Below, piece after piece: positions 9,866 through 19,660 of a stretch of DNA of 36,447 bases. The notes under the pieces are model-generated. The model made no database searches and was not told the DNA's origin. It saw only the letters and a list, made by a program, of their open reading frames with translations. The position numbers were made by a program, and so were the translations under genes. This DNA is from an uncultured Bacteroidales bacterium (GTDB lineage: Bacteria; Bacteroidota; Bacteroidia; Bacteroidales; Paludibacteraceae), in NCBI GenBank assembly GCA_945827635.1, contig CALZOG010000012.1:1-36447 (forward strand), in the 5' to 3' direction. Position 1 is the stretch's first letter, and each line of letters begins with the position of its first letter.

Positions 9866-10843
9866 ATGTTTTCTCAACCTGCATATTTATTTCTGTTACT
9901 GCTACTGATACCTATTATCGGTTGGTATGTGTGGCAGATGCGTAATGCCGATGCTTCGCTGCGCGTATCCAGCACCTCGCCACTACGCAAGTATGCACTC
10001 CCCGCATGGGTGTTGCACGTACCCTTCGTGCTGCGTGTGGCTGCAGTTGTTCTGCTATCCGTTGCTTTGGCACGACCGCAACTGACTAACCGCTGGCAAT
10101 CGGAAAGCACGGAAGGTATCGACATCATGATGGCTCTCGATATTTCCGGTACAATGCTTGCCGAAGACCTCAAACCCAACCGTCTGGAAGCAGCAAAGAA
10201 TGTCGGTTCGGACTTTATACTTGCACGACCGAACGACCAGATTGGTTTGGTCGTGTTTGCCGGTGAGAGTTTCACACAATGCCCGCTCACCGTTGACCAT
10301 ACGGCACTGGTCAACCTTTTCCAGGCCGTAGAGTTCGGCATGATTGATGACGGAACGGCTATCGGTTTGGGATTGGCAAACTGCGTCAACAGAATGAAAG
10401 ATTCGAAGACAAAATCGAAGGTAATCATCCTGTTAACCGACGGTTCGAACAACGCGGGTGACATTGATCCGCAAACGGCGGCGGAGATTGCCAAGACGTT
10501 CGGCATTCGCGTTTATGCCGTAGGTGTCGGCTCCTACGGACAGGCGCGAGTCCCCGTACAAACGCCTATGGGTATGCAATATATGATGATGGATTCGCAG
10601 TTTGACGAAACAACGCTCAAGAACATTGCCTCCACTACGGGCGGAGCATATTTCCGCGCAACCGACAACAACTCTCTCAAGCTCATCTACGAGCAGATTG
10701 ACCAACTGGAGAAGACCAAACTGCGTGTGCGGGAATACTCAAAGCGTACAGAAAACTTCGCACCGTATCTGCTGGCGGCTTTAATGCTGCTCATTGCGGA
10801 GATTCTCGTTCGATACTTCGGACTCCGCACCATAAGTAACTAA
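9866..10843 (+). CDS. batA: BatA, von Willebrand factor A domain membrane protein
   Basis: TEGIDIMMALDISGTMLAEDLKPNRLEAAK MIDAS, IILLTDGSNNAGDIDP; N- and C-terminal TM segments. Confidence 0.92.
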   Translation: MFSQPAYLFLLLLLIPIIGWYVWQMRNADASLRVSSTSPLRKYALPAWVLHVPFVLRVAAVVLLSVALARPQLTNRWQSESTEGIDIMMALDISGTMLAEDLKPNRLEAAKNVGSDFILARPNDQIGLVVFAGESFTQCPLTVDHTALVNLFQAVEFGMIDDGTAIGLGLANCVNRMKDSKTKSKVIILLTDGSNNAGDIDPQTAAEIAKTFGIRVYAVGVGSYGQARVPVQTPMGMQYMMMDSQFDETTLKNIASTTGGAYFRATDNNSLKLIYEQIDQLEKTKLRVREYSKRTENFAPYLLAALMLLIAEILVRYFGLRTISN

Positions 10844-10941
10844 ATGACAAAAATGGTTAAATAAATGACCCATACGGCGAAGCAGATCGTATGAACGAAG
10901 TGAATAAAGAAATGGTAAACGACTAAATCGTAAATGACTTT

Positions 10942-12678
10942 ATGTTTAGATTTGCTAATATAGAACTCTTGTGGTTGCTGCTGCTCATCCCGGCTATGAC
11001 GGCAGGGCACATTTTCCTGAGTCGCAAGAAACGTCGTGCGGCACGCGAGTTCGGCGAGAAGGCGTTGGTTGACTCGCTCATGCCGAATGCTGCAACAAGC
11101 CGCGTACACATCAAGTTCAGTATATTGATGCTTGCCTTGGCTTGCCTGATTATTGCTGCGGCACGACCGCAATACGGACAATCGGAACGCGTGGAAAAAC
11201 GTCAGGGTATCGAAGTGATGATTGCACTGGATATATCCAACTCCATGCTTGCCGAAGATGTCGCTCCTTCGCGTCTGGACAGAGCCAAACAGATGCTCAG
11301 CAAACTGATTGACAACATGTCGGACGACAAAGTCGGCTTGGTCGTGTTTGCAGGAGAGGCATACACACAACTGCCTATCACGGCTGATTATGTATCCGCC
11401 AAGATGTTCCTGCAGCATATTACTCCCTCTCTCATCCAGACGCAGGGAACGGCTATCGGCGCGGCTATCAACACTTCTATCCGTGGATTCGGCGGCGAGG
11501 AAGGTAAAGCTTCGCGAGCCATCATTCTGATCACCGATGGCGAGAACCACGAGAAAGGTGCAACAGAAGCTGCACAGAAAGCTGCCGAACTGGGCATGCA
11601 CGTACACGTGATCGGTATAGGCAAACCCGAAGGCAGTCCTATTCCTATTGCCGGAACAGGAGAGTTCCGCAAGGACAGACAGGGAAACGTTGTTATTACC
11701 CACCTCAATGAAGACATGTGCCGCGAGATTGCACAGGCAGGCAAAGGATTCTACGTCCGTTGCGACAACACCAACACAGCCTATCGTGCGCTGGAGCAGG
11801 AGTTAGACAAATTGGCTAAGCAGGAGATCGAAACCACCTCGTTCACCGACTACAACGAGCAATATCAGTCGTTTGCCATTCTGGCACTGCTGCTGCTCGT
11901 GGTTGAGTTCTTTATCTTCCCGCGCAAGAACAAAGTTCTGTCCCGATGGAACATTTTCCGCACTCCTGCCACTATAGCCGTATTGCTGATACTTTCCGCG
12001 CCGGCATTCGCACAAAAAGAATCTCCGGATATCCGCAAAGGCAACCGCCAGTTCGTGGATTCCAACTACGTGGATGCCGAATTGCACTACAAACGCGCGC
12101 TGGAAAAGAACGACCAATCTGTTCCCGCTAACTACAATATAGGTTGCGCTTACTTCAAGGACGGCAAATATCAGGAAGCTGCCGAGGCGTTTGAGCAGAC
12201 AAGCAAACTCATTGATCCCGAAAAAGACCATGAGAAAGCTGCTGACAACTACCACAATCTGGGCAACTCCTATTTTGCGCAAGGTCAGTTCGACAAAGCC
12301 ATCGAGGCGTACAAACAGTCGCTGCGTATCCGGCCCAAAGACCACGAGACACGCTATAACCTCGTGAAAGCCATGCAGATGAAGCAACAGCAAGAACAGC
12401 AACAGCAGCAACAACAAGAACAGCAGCAAGAACAACAGCAGGAACAGCAGCAGGAACAACAGCAGCAAGAACAGCAACAGGAACAACAGCAACAAGAACA
12501 GCAACAGGAACAACAGCAACAACAACAGCAACAACAGCAACAGGCTGAAGAGCAGGACAGCATGGACAAAGAAACGGCCGAGCAGATTCTGCAAGCATTG
12601 GAGCAAGACGAACAAGAAACACAAGAGAAAGCACAAAAACCGCAAGGAAAGAAACGCCGCTTGGATAACGATTGGTAA
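10942..12678 (+). CDS. batB: BatB-BatC fusion: VWA domain protein with C-terminal TPR and Gln/Glu-rich tail
   Basis: VWA MIDAS (MIALDISNSMLAEDVAPSRLDRAK), TM, second hydrophobic segment IAVLLILSAPAFAQ, then TPRs (NYHNLGNSYFAQGQFDKAIEAYKQSLRIRPKD), all in one uninterrupted ORF. Confidence 0.9.
   Translation: MFRFANIELLWLLLLIPAMTAGHIFLSRKKRRAAREFGEKALVDSLMPNAATSRVHIKFSILMLALACLIIAAARPQYGQSERVEKRQGIEVMIALDISNSMLAEDVAPSRLDRAKQMLSKLIDNMSDDKVGLVVFAGEAYTQLPITADYVSAKMFLQHITPSLIQTQGTAIGAAINTSIRGFGGEEGKASRAIILITDGENHEKGATEAAQKAAELGMHVHVIGIGKPEGSPIPIAGTGEFRKDRQGNVVITHLNEDMCREIAQAGKGFYVRCDNTNTAYRALEQELDKLAKQEIETTSFTDYNEQYQSFAILALLLLVVEFFIFPRKNKVLSRWNIFRTPATIAVLLILSAPAFAQKESPDIRKGNRQFVDSNYVDAELHYKRALEKNDQSVPANYNIGCAYFKDGKYQEAAEAFEQTSKLIDPEKDHEKAADNYHNLGNSYFAQGQFDKAIEAYKQSLRIRPKDHETRYNLVKAMQMKQQQEQQQQQQQEQQQEQQQEQQQEQQQQEQQQEQQQQEQQQEQQQQQQQQQQQAEEQDSMDKETAEQILQALEQDEQETQEKAQKPQGKKRRLDNDW
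12385..12543 (+). repeat. CAG/CAA/GAA tract encoding a 53-residue Q/E repeat
   Basis: Encodes QQQEQQQQQQQEQQQEQQQEQQQEQQQQEQQQEQQQQEQQQE(Q)11 with mixed CAA/CAG codons. Confidence 0.95.
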
Positions 12679-12698
12679 TTTCCATTTTCGAGTCAATC

Positions 12699-12731
12699 CC
12701 GACGGTCAACCGACGGTCAACCGACGGTCAA
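12699..12731 (+). repeat. Three perfect copies of CCGACGGTCAA (11 bp) upstream of batD
   Basis: CCGACGGTCAA at 12699, 12710 and 12721; batD ATG at 12758. Confidence 0.9.
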
Positions 12732-12757
12732 CTTTTAGATGAATACATTAAACGCTC

Positions 12758-14626
12758 ATGAAAAGACTAATCCAAATAATGACTTTTGTATGCCTGCTTC
12801 CGTTATTGGGCGTAGGCATACTGCGTGCTGAAGATGTACAATTCCGCGCACAGGCTCCGGCGCAGGTGATTGTAGGCAGACCATTCCAGTTCTCATACAC
12901 CGTGAACCAACGTGCCAAAGATCTGCGAGCACCGGAGTTTACCGACTTTGATTATATAGCAGGTCCGTACACCTCCCAGTCGTCATCTACCTCGTTTGTC
13001 AACGGCAAACGTACATCTTCATTCCAGATGACATTTACCTACACGCTAATGGCACAGAAGGAAGGTACGTTCAGTATTCCGCCTGCCACAATTACCGTCA
13101 GCGGTGAGCGATACACCTCCAACGGCGTGAAGATAACCGTTCTGCCTGAAGACCAGCCGCAGCAATCTAACAGCAATAGCGGTCAAACAGCGCAGCGGTC
13201 GAACAGCGGCAGCGGTCAAACAACACAAAGCGGACCGGAGCAAGGAAACATCTTTGTCCGCACGCTCGTCAGCAAAACAAAGGTCTATGAGCAAGAGGCT
13301 ATCCTGCTGTCGTACAAGGTGTATGTAGCGGGAGTGGACCTCAAGCAGTTCACCAACAACACCACGCTGCCGGATTTCACCTCGTTCCTGCAACAGAAGA
13401 TCGACCTGCAGGACGTACAACTCGAACTCGAGAACTACAACGGCCGCAACTACCAGACCGCCACCATCTACTCCACTCTGCTCTATCCGCAAAAGGCCGG
13501 CGACATACAGATTGAGCCTGCCTCGTTCGAAGCTGTGCTGCTCGTACCCAATCAGGCACGCTCACGCAGTATCTTCGATGACTTCTTCAATTCCTACACA
13601 ACAGCCACACGTACCTTGCGCGCACCGGGCACAACGATTCATGTTACACCGCTGCCAGCCGGCAAACCGGCTTCGTACGCTGGCGGCGTAGGCAAATTCA
13701 CGATGGACGCCAAATTATCGTCAACCGAGGTTAAGACCAATGAGGCTATCACGTTGACGCTAACGATTCGTGGTGCGGGAAACATGAAACTGCTGAAAAC
13801 GCCTGCCGTGGATTGGCCGGAAGGATTTGAGCAATACGATCCGAAGGTGACCAACAACTTCAAGACATCAACCGGCGGTATGTCCGGCACACGGACGATC
13901 GAGTATCTCGCTATCCCGCGTGCCGCAGGCGAATATATCCTGCCAGCCATACAATTCGGCTACTTTGATACGGAAAAAGGCAAATATGAAGTGCTCTCCA
14001 CGCCGGAATATACGCTGCATATCGCACGTGGTGCCGGCGACCAAACAGCAACCGCTCAACCTGCCGGAGTAAACTACGTGAACAAAGAAAACATCCGCGA
14101 ACTCGGTTCGGATATACGCTACATATCTGCCGCCAACTTCGTTCCTGCCAGTGACAGTGAGGTGCTTCACATTCCATTCGGATCATGGCAGATGTATCTG
14201 CTGTACGGCTGTCCGTTAATCATAGCTGCGCTGCTGTTCCTTATCTTCCGCAAGCGTATCCGCGAGAACGCAGATATCATAGGCATGCGCAAACGCCAAG
14301 CGAACAGCGTGGCACGCAAGCGACTGAAGACTGCAAAGAAGTTGCTTTCCGAGCAAAAGAAAGAACAGTTCTTCGAGGAGATAGAACGCGCCTCGCTGCA
14401 ATATCTCAGTGACCGCCTGTCGATCCCGACTGCCGACTTGAACAAAGAAACGATCACTTCTACGCTCCGCAACAGAACTATCGACGAGACATTGATCGAA
14501 CGCACCAACCGCGTGCTGTCGGACGCAGCATTTGCACGATACGCTCCCGCAATGGGAATCAAACCCGAAGATTTGTACGCACAGACCGAACAACTCATCA
14601 ATGATTTAGAAGATTGCAAGTTATGA
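12758..14626 (+). CDS. batD: BatD oxygen-tolerance protein
   Basis: Signal peptide; VQFRAQAPAQVIVGRPFQFSYTVNQ, GPYTSQSSSTSFVNGKRTSSFQMTFTYTLMAQKEGTFSIPPATI typical of BatD; C-terminal TM. Confidence 0.92.
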   Translation: MKRLIQIMTFVCLLPLLGVGILRAEDVQFRAQAPAQVIVGRPFQFSYTVNQRAKDLRAPEFTDFDYIAGPYTSQSSSTSFVNGKRTSSFQMTFTYTLMAQKEGTFSIPPATITVSGERYTSNGVKITVLPEDQPQQSNSNSGQTAQRSNSGSGQTTQSGPEQGNIFVRTLVSKTKVYEQEAILLSYKVYVAGVDLKQFTNNTTLPDFTSFLQQKIDLQDVQLELENYNGRNYQTATIYSTLLYPQKAGDIQIEPASFEAVLLVPNQARSRSIFDDFFNSYTTATRTLRAPGTTIHVTPLPAGKPASYAGGVGKFTMDAKLSSTEVKTNEAITLTLTIRGAGNMKLLKTPAVDWPEGFEQYDPKVTNNFKTSTGGMSGTRTIEYLAIPRAAGEYILPAIQFGYFDTEKGKYEVLSTPEYTLHIARGAGDQTATAQPAGVNYVNKENIRELGSDIRYISAANFVPASDSEVLHIPFGSWQMYLLYGCPLIIAALLFLIFRKRIRENADIIGMRKRQANSVARKRLKTAKKLLSEQKKEQFFEEIERASLQYLSDRLSIPTADLNKETITSTLRNRTIDETLIERTNRVLSDAAFARYAPAMGIKPEDLYAQTEQLINDLEDCKL

Positions 14627-15387
14627 AAAAACTGACAAATATATTCTTCCTGCTGCTCTTGTCAGCAGTGGCTTTTGCACAATCGCCTACCGAACTGTGG
14701 GCGCGCGCCAATCAGGCATACACCGACGGCAACTACGCCGAAGCGGCTGCCGACTACAGTGCTATCATTGAGTCTGCACCGGTTATAACACGTGCGTATG
14801 CACCCGTATATTATAATTTAGGCAATGCGCACTTCAAGCACGGCGAACTATCGCAAGCTATCCTGGCTTACGAACGCAGCCTGCGCCTCAAGCCTACGGA
14901 CAAGAACGCAAAGTACAACCTGCGGTTTGCGCAAACGCAGATTATCGACAACATTGCCGATACACAGGTGTTCTTCCTGCGCGAATGGGTAACAACTCTT
15001 CGCAACATGCTGCCGCTGAGCACCTGGATGTGGAGTTCGATTATCCTGTTCAGTCTGATGCTTGTATGCCTGTTGCTGTTCGCATTCTCGCGTTCGCTTG
15101 GCTTACGCAAGGCAGGATTTTACATCAGTATTGTATGCCTTGTTTGCTCTACTATAGCTTTTGCGAATGCCGCCTCGCTGCACCACCGCGACAGTGTGCG
15201 TGCCGAGGCAATCATCACACGCGGCATAGTGAATGCCAAAGCCTCACCCGACCGTTCCGGCACCGAACTGTTTACCCTGCATGAGGGAACAAAAGTAACC
15301 ATTCACGAGGAACTGGGCGGATATGTGAACATTGAAGTAGGTAACTATAACGGGTGGATACCTACCAATACACTTGAAAGAATCTAA
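14623..15387 (+). CDS. batE: BatE, TPR protein with C-terminal SH3-like domain
   Basis: Starts with an ATGA overlap on the batD stop; TPR (YYNLGNAHFKHGELSQAILAYERSLRLKP), two TM segments, SH3-like tail. Confidence 0.88.
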   Translation: MKKLTNIFFLLLLSAVAFAQSPTELWARANQAYTDGNYAEAAADYSAIIESAPVITRAYAPVYYNLGNAHFKHGELSQAILAYERSLRLKPTDKNAKYNLRFAQTQIIDNIADTQVFFLREWVTTLRNMLPLSTWMWSSIILFSLMLVCLLLFAFSRSLGLRKAGFYISIVCLVCSTIAFANAASLHHRDSVRAEAIITRGIVNAKASPDRSGTELFTLHEGTKVTIHEELGGYVNIEVGNYNGWIPTNTLERI

Positions 15388-15416
15388 ACCGACGGCTTGA
15401 ACTAAATGTACAAGAA

Positions 15417-16589
15417 ATGATCGGATTATTTAACGACAACTTTCCACCCGTGTTGGACGGGGTGGCACTAACAGTACAAAACTACGCTTATTGGCTGCAC
15501 CAGAAAGGGCACGACGTATCTGTAATCACACCATACGCACCCGGAGCAGGACAGGTAATCAAGCAGGCTCCTTATCCTGTTTACAGGTTTACCTCCATTC
15601 CGATCCCATTCAGACCGCCCTATCGGTTCGGACTGCCATATTTCTCCCCCATCTTCCTTCAAGAATGGCGAAATATGCGTTTTGACCTTGTTCATGCTCA
15701 CTGCCCGTTCACCACGGCGGATCTTGCGCGCTCGGCAGCCAAATCACAACATATACCATTGGTAGCCACATTCCACTCGAAGTACCGCCAGGACTTTGAG
15801 CACAACGTACCGAACAAGGATGTGGTGAATATGATGATTAAGCGCGTTATTCGATTCTACGAGAAAGCCGACGAAGTTTGGATTCCCCAGGCGGCTGTAG
15901 AACCTACCTTGCGTGAATACGGCTATAAGGGTGCAGTAACAGTAGTTGAGAACGGCAACGACTTTTCCACACCTGTTGAAGAGATTGAGGTGTTGCGCAA
16001 CAATATGCGCGAGGAACTTGGCATGCTGCCCGGCGAAACGATGCTGCTGTTTGTCGGACAACATATATGGGAGAAGAATATAGGTTTTATACTTGAATCA
16101 TTGGCGCTCATCAAAGGCAAACCTTTCCACCTCTATATGGTAGGCACCGGTTATGCCGTACATGACATTCGCGTCAAGATCAAGGAACTCGGATTGTCGC
16201 AACACGTAACCATGCTGGGCAATATCCACGATCGCGAACGTCTGAAGGCAATCGATGCAGCAGCCGACCTGTTTCTGTTCCCCTCGCTGTACGACAATGC
16301 TCCACTGGTGGTTCGCGAAGCGGCAGCCATGCACACTCCGTCGCTGATGCTGCAGGATTCAACAGCGGCTGAAGTAATACAACCCGATATCAACGGATTC
16401 CTCACCGCCAACGACAAACATGCATACGCGGCACGTATATGTCAACTGATGGAACACCCCGAGTTACTGCAAGCGGCTGGCAAAAAAGCCTCCAACACCA
16501 TTGCACGCTCATGGGAAGATGTGATAGATGAAGTTATTCTACGTTATCGCGACATACAAGAATCCTACAAAATCAAACACGGCAAATGA
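15417..16589 (+). CDS. Glycosyltransferase family 4
   Basis: MIGLFNDNFPPVLDGVALTVQNYAYWLHQKGHDVSVITP; LFVGQHIWEKNIGFILESL; LFLFPSLYDNAPLVVREAAAM. Confidence 0.92.
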   Translation: MIGLFNDNFPPVLDGVALTVQNYAYWLHQKGHDVSVITPYAPGAGQVIKQAPYPVYRFTSIPIPFRPPYRFGLPYFSPIFLQEWRNMRFDLVHAHCPFTTADLARSAAKSQHIPLVATFHSKYRQDFEHNVPNKDVVNMMIKRVIRFYEKADEVWIPQAAVEPTLREYGYKGAVTVVENGNDFSTPVEEIEVLRNNMREELGMLPGETMLLFVGQHIWEKNIGFILESLALIKGKPFHLYMVGTGYAVHDIRVKIKELGLSQHVTMLGNIHDRERLKAIDAAADLFLFPSLYDNAPLVVREAAAMHTPSLMLQDSTAAEVIQPDINGFLTANDKHAYAARICQLMEHPELLQAAGKKASNTIARSWEDVIDEVILRYRDIQESYKIKHGK

Positions 16590-16945
16590 TAGTAATGGTA
16601 TTATTAATGCTCCTGCAGACAGCAATGCTTGTACTGGGTCAGGTAGCACTGAAACTCGCAATGCGCGATCTGCCGGACTGGCAGTGGTCGTGGTCGTATA
16701 TTTGGAACGAGGTGATACTCAACTTCTGGATGGTGGTTGCTATCATTCTGCTGATTGCTGCCAACCTGTTCTGGTTCTGGCTGCTGAATAAATATCCGTT
16801 CTCACAGATCTACCCGCTCACGAGTCTTGGCTTTATATTCGGAATGTTCTCAGGAATGCTGATCTTTCATGAGCAGGTAGGCTATCTGCAGTGGATAGGT
16901 GTTATATTGGTTATGGTAGGCTGCTACTGCATTGCAAAGGTTTAA
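16586..16945 (+). CDS. Small DMT/EamA (SMR-like) transporter
   Basis: Four predicted TM segments, PLTSLGFIFGMFSGMLIFHEQVGYLQWIGVILVMVGCY; ATGA overlap with the GT4 gene. Confidence 0.8.
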   Translation: MIVMVLLMLLQTAMLVLGQVALKLAMRDLPDWQWSWSYIWNEVILNFWMVVAIILLIAANLFWFWLLNKYPFSQIYPLTSLGFIFGMFSGMLIFHEQVGYLQWIGVILVMVGCYCIAKV

Positions 16946-19655
16946 GTTATACATACTGTTCTTACTGCTTGTCGTATTTGCTTCGGCAAGTGCGCAGGAA
17001 AAGATTACCTCCGTTGCAGGCGTAGTAGTCGACGCGGATACGGGTGAGCCTTTGCCGTTTGTACAACTGTACTTCATTAAACCTACCAGCGAAGGTTCGC
17101 TCAACACGCAGTATGGCACCACTTCCGACCTTGACGGTAACTTCTCGCTGAGCAATCCTGCCGGTTACACGACGGTTAACTTCCAGATGATAGGTTACAA
17201 GACAGAGATGTACACGCTGCATCAGGGGCAGCAGCGCAAGAACATAAAGATCAAGCTCAAACCCGACGTGTACAACTTGCAGGATATAGTCGTCACGCCC
17301 AAGCACCGCAAGCAGGAATACAGGCGCAAAGGTAATCCTGCCGTTGAACTGATCAAGAACGTAATTGCCCACAAGGATTCACTCACGCCGCGCACACGCG
17401 AGCAATATACCGCCTCTACCTATCACCGACAGTCGTTCGCTTTGGACAATTTCGCTCCCAACTTCAACAAAGGGTTCTGGAAAGAAGTGGATTTCATCCG
17501 CAAGTATATTGACACCACCGGCACCAATCCTGCCCTCACCTTGTCTATCCGCGAAAATCTGGGGCGCGAATTCTACCAGAAGAAACCTCACCGTGAGAAA
17601 GAAAGTATTGACAAGAAACGCTTCTTCGGTCTGGAGTCGCTCATGTCCACCCAAACGATGGAGAAGCAACTGCAAGCCATATTCAAGGATGTGGATATCA
17701 ACCAGGATAACATGAATATCCTGTTCAACCGTTTTGTATCTCCGCTATCCTCCACTCTGGCTGTGGCGTACTACCAATACTACATCATGGACACTATCCT
17801 GGTGGACGGAGTGTCGTGTATCGATCTGGCATTCGTTCCGGTCAACTCGGAGTCGTATTCGTTTACAGGACACTTGTATATTGTCAACGACTCGACCTAC
17901 AAGATCAAGAAATATGCAATCAATATCCCTCCGCACATCAATCTGAACTTTGTAAGCGACTATTCGGTAGCGCACGAGTACAAGCAGTTGCCTGATGGAC
18001 TATGGGTACCTGACAGAACATACACCTACTGCAAGTTCTATCTGACGGACAGGAAACGCACCTTGCTGGCACGGCAAACGAAGATTTATACCGACTTTGA
18101 TTTTGACTCACCTATTGCCAAGGAGGTTTATTCGCCGTTCTACGGACTGACGGATAGTGTCAAGCCGGCAGACTCGACCTCTATCCGCGCAGACTTTCAG
18201 TATTGGGACGAACATCGCCCCGAGCCTCTTTCGTTCTACGAGTCGTCGGTTATGGATCTGGTAGATGAGTTCAAGAACACGCCCAAGTTCAATGCACTGC
18301 TGATGGCTGTAGATGCACTTACATCGGAGTTTGTTGCCACCGTACCATCTACGCGCTGGGGTGAATCGAAATGGGATTTCGGACCGATATACAACACTAT
18401 CTCATGGAATATGCTGGAAGGTGTGCGTCTGCGTGTCGGCGGTACAACTACAGCCAATCTGCATCCGCAGTTCTTCCTGTCCACCTACGCCGCCTACGGC
18501 TTTGGCGACAAGCGTCCGAAAGGCGACCTGACGCTCATGTACTCGTTCAACAAGAAGCGCTACCATCAGTATGAGCCGCTACGCGACTATCTGGCTCTGT
18601 CGCTTAACTACGACGTGCAAGAGCCCGGACAACAGTTCAGCGTACTGGAGCGCGACAACCTGCTGATGTCTATTCCGACGAGCAAGATTGTAATGAAGAA
18701 CTTCCAGTACGTCGCCCGCGGCAGGCTGTTGTACTACAAGGAGTTACCTATCCAACTGACTACCAAGCTCAACTTCGATTACGAGTACAACGAAGCAGCC
18801 GGAGCTATGACCTACGACCGGATAACAGGTTACGACACATTGGGTATCATCAGCGGCACACAACGCATCAAGGCGTATCATAATTATGAGTTCGGCGCAG
18901 AGTTGCGCTATTCGCCCGGCGCAGATTTTCCGATCAACCGTGTGGGCGTTGAGACTCCGTTCACCCTGGAGCAAGACGCACCTGTCATTAGTATCCGCCA
19001 CACTATCGGTTACCTGGACGACAGATCTACCGGTGGGCAGGGATTCTTCTACAACGCCACCCAACTCACTGCCGAGAAGCGGTTCTGGTTCTCGAGTTTC
19101 GGACACTTGGACGCACGAATCCAAACCGGCATGGTGTGGAACAAAGTGCCGTTCACCAAACTCTATTCGCCAACCACCTCCACCTCTATCTTCCTTGGCA
19201 AGAACGCGTTCAACCTGATGCAACCGATGGAGTTTATCATGGACGAATATGTTGCTCTGTATGCGACCTACTTCTTCAAAGGTTGGATACTCAACCGAAT
19301 ACCGGGTATCAACCGGCTCAAGTTACGCGGCGTGATCTCCTTCTCGGGCATCTATGGCGGACTAACGGACAAGAACAATCCCTATATAGCCGGCAACGAG
19401 GGGCTTTACAAGTTCCCGGACTCCTCGACATTTGACGCCAACGGTGAATATGTATCCGGCTATACCTCCTCGCCTATCGGCAAACTGCCGTACATGGAGT
19501 TTACCGCAGGATTTGAGAACATACTCAAGTTCATCCGCATCGATTACGTCCGCCGCATCACATACAACGACTATATGCTGCCCAACGGTAATCGTCGCAA
19601 GATTGGTGCTTGGGGTAGAAACGGAGTAAAAATAACTGTACGCTTTGCACTATAA
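16932..19655 (+). CDS. DUF5686/carboxypeptidase-like regulatory domain outer-membrane protein
   Basis: Signal peptide; ITSVAGVVVDADTGEPLPFVQLYF, IKLKPDVYNLQDIVVTP; long barrel-like C-terminus; TTG start. Confidence 0.85.
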   Translation: MQRFKLYILFLLLVVFASASAQEKITSVAGVVVDADTGEPLPFVQLYFIKPTSEGSLNTQYGTTSDLDGNFSLSNPAGYTTVNFQMIGYKTEMYTLHQGQQRKNIKIKLKPDVYNLQDIVVTPKHRKQEYRRKGNPAVELIKNVIAHKDSLTPRTREQYTASTYHRQSFALDNFAPNFNKGFWKEVDFIRKYIDTTGTNPALTLSIRENLGREFYQKKPHREKESIDKKRFFGLESLMSTQTMEKQLQAIFKDVDINQDNMNILFNRFVSPLSSTLAVAYYQYYIMDTILVDGVSCIDLAFVPVNSESYSFTGHLYIVNDSTYKIKKYAINIPPHINLNFVSDYSVAHEYKQLPDGLWVPDRTYTYCKFYLTDRKRTLLARQTKIYTDFDFDSPIAKEVYSPFYGLTDSVKPADSTSIRADFQYWDEHRPEPLSFYESSVMDLVDEFKNTPKFNALLMAVDALTSEFVATVPSTRWGESKWDFGPIYNTISWNMLEGVRLRVGGTTTANLHPQFFLSTYAAYGFGDKRPKGDLTLMYSFNKKRYHQYEPLRDYLALSLNYDVQEPGQQFSVLERDNLLMSIPTSKIVMKNFQYVARGRLLYYKELPIQLTTKLNFDYEYNEAAGAMTYDRITGYDTLGIISGTQRIKAYHNYEFGAELRYSPGADFPINRVGVETPFTLEQDAPVISIRHTIGYLDDRSTGGQGFFYNATQLTAEKRFWFSSFGHLDARIQTGMVWNKVPFTKLYSPTTSTSIFLGKNAFNLMQPMEFIMDEYVALYATYFFKGWILNRIPGINRLKLRGVISFSGIYGGLTDKNNPYIAGNEGLYKFPDSSTFDANGEYVSGYTSSPIGKLPYMEFTAGFENILKFIRIDYVRRITYNDYMLPNGNRRKIGAWGRNGVKITVRFAL

Positions 19656-19660
19656 CCGAT

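Noticed and set aside
12354-12569. Minus-strand ORF with poly-Cys (and poly-Leu in 11803-12696)
   Set aside because: It is the antisense reading of the CAG/CAA Q-tract in the BatB-C fusion; a coding artefact.
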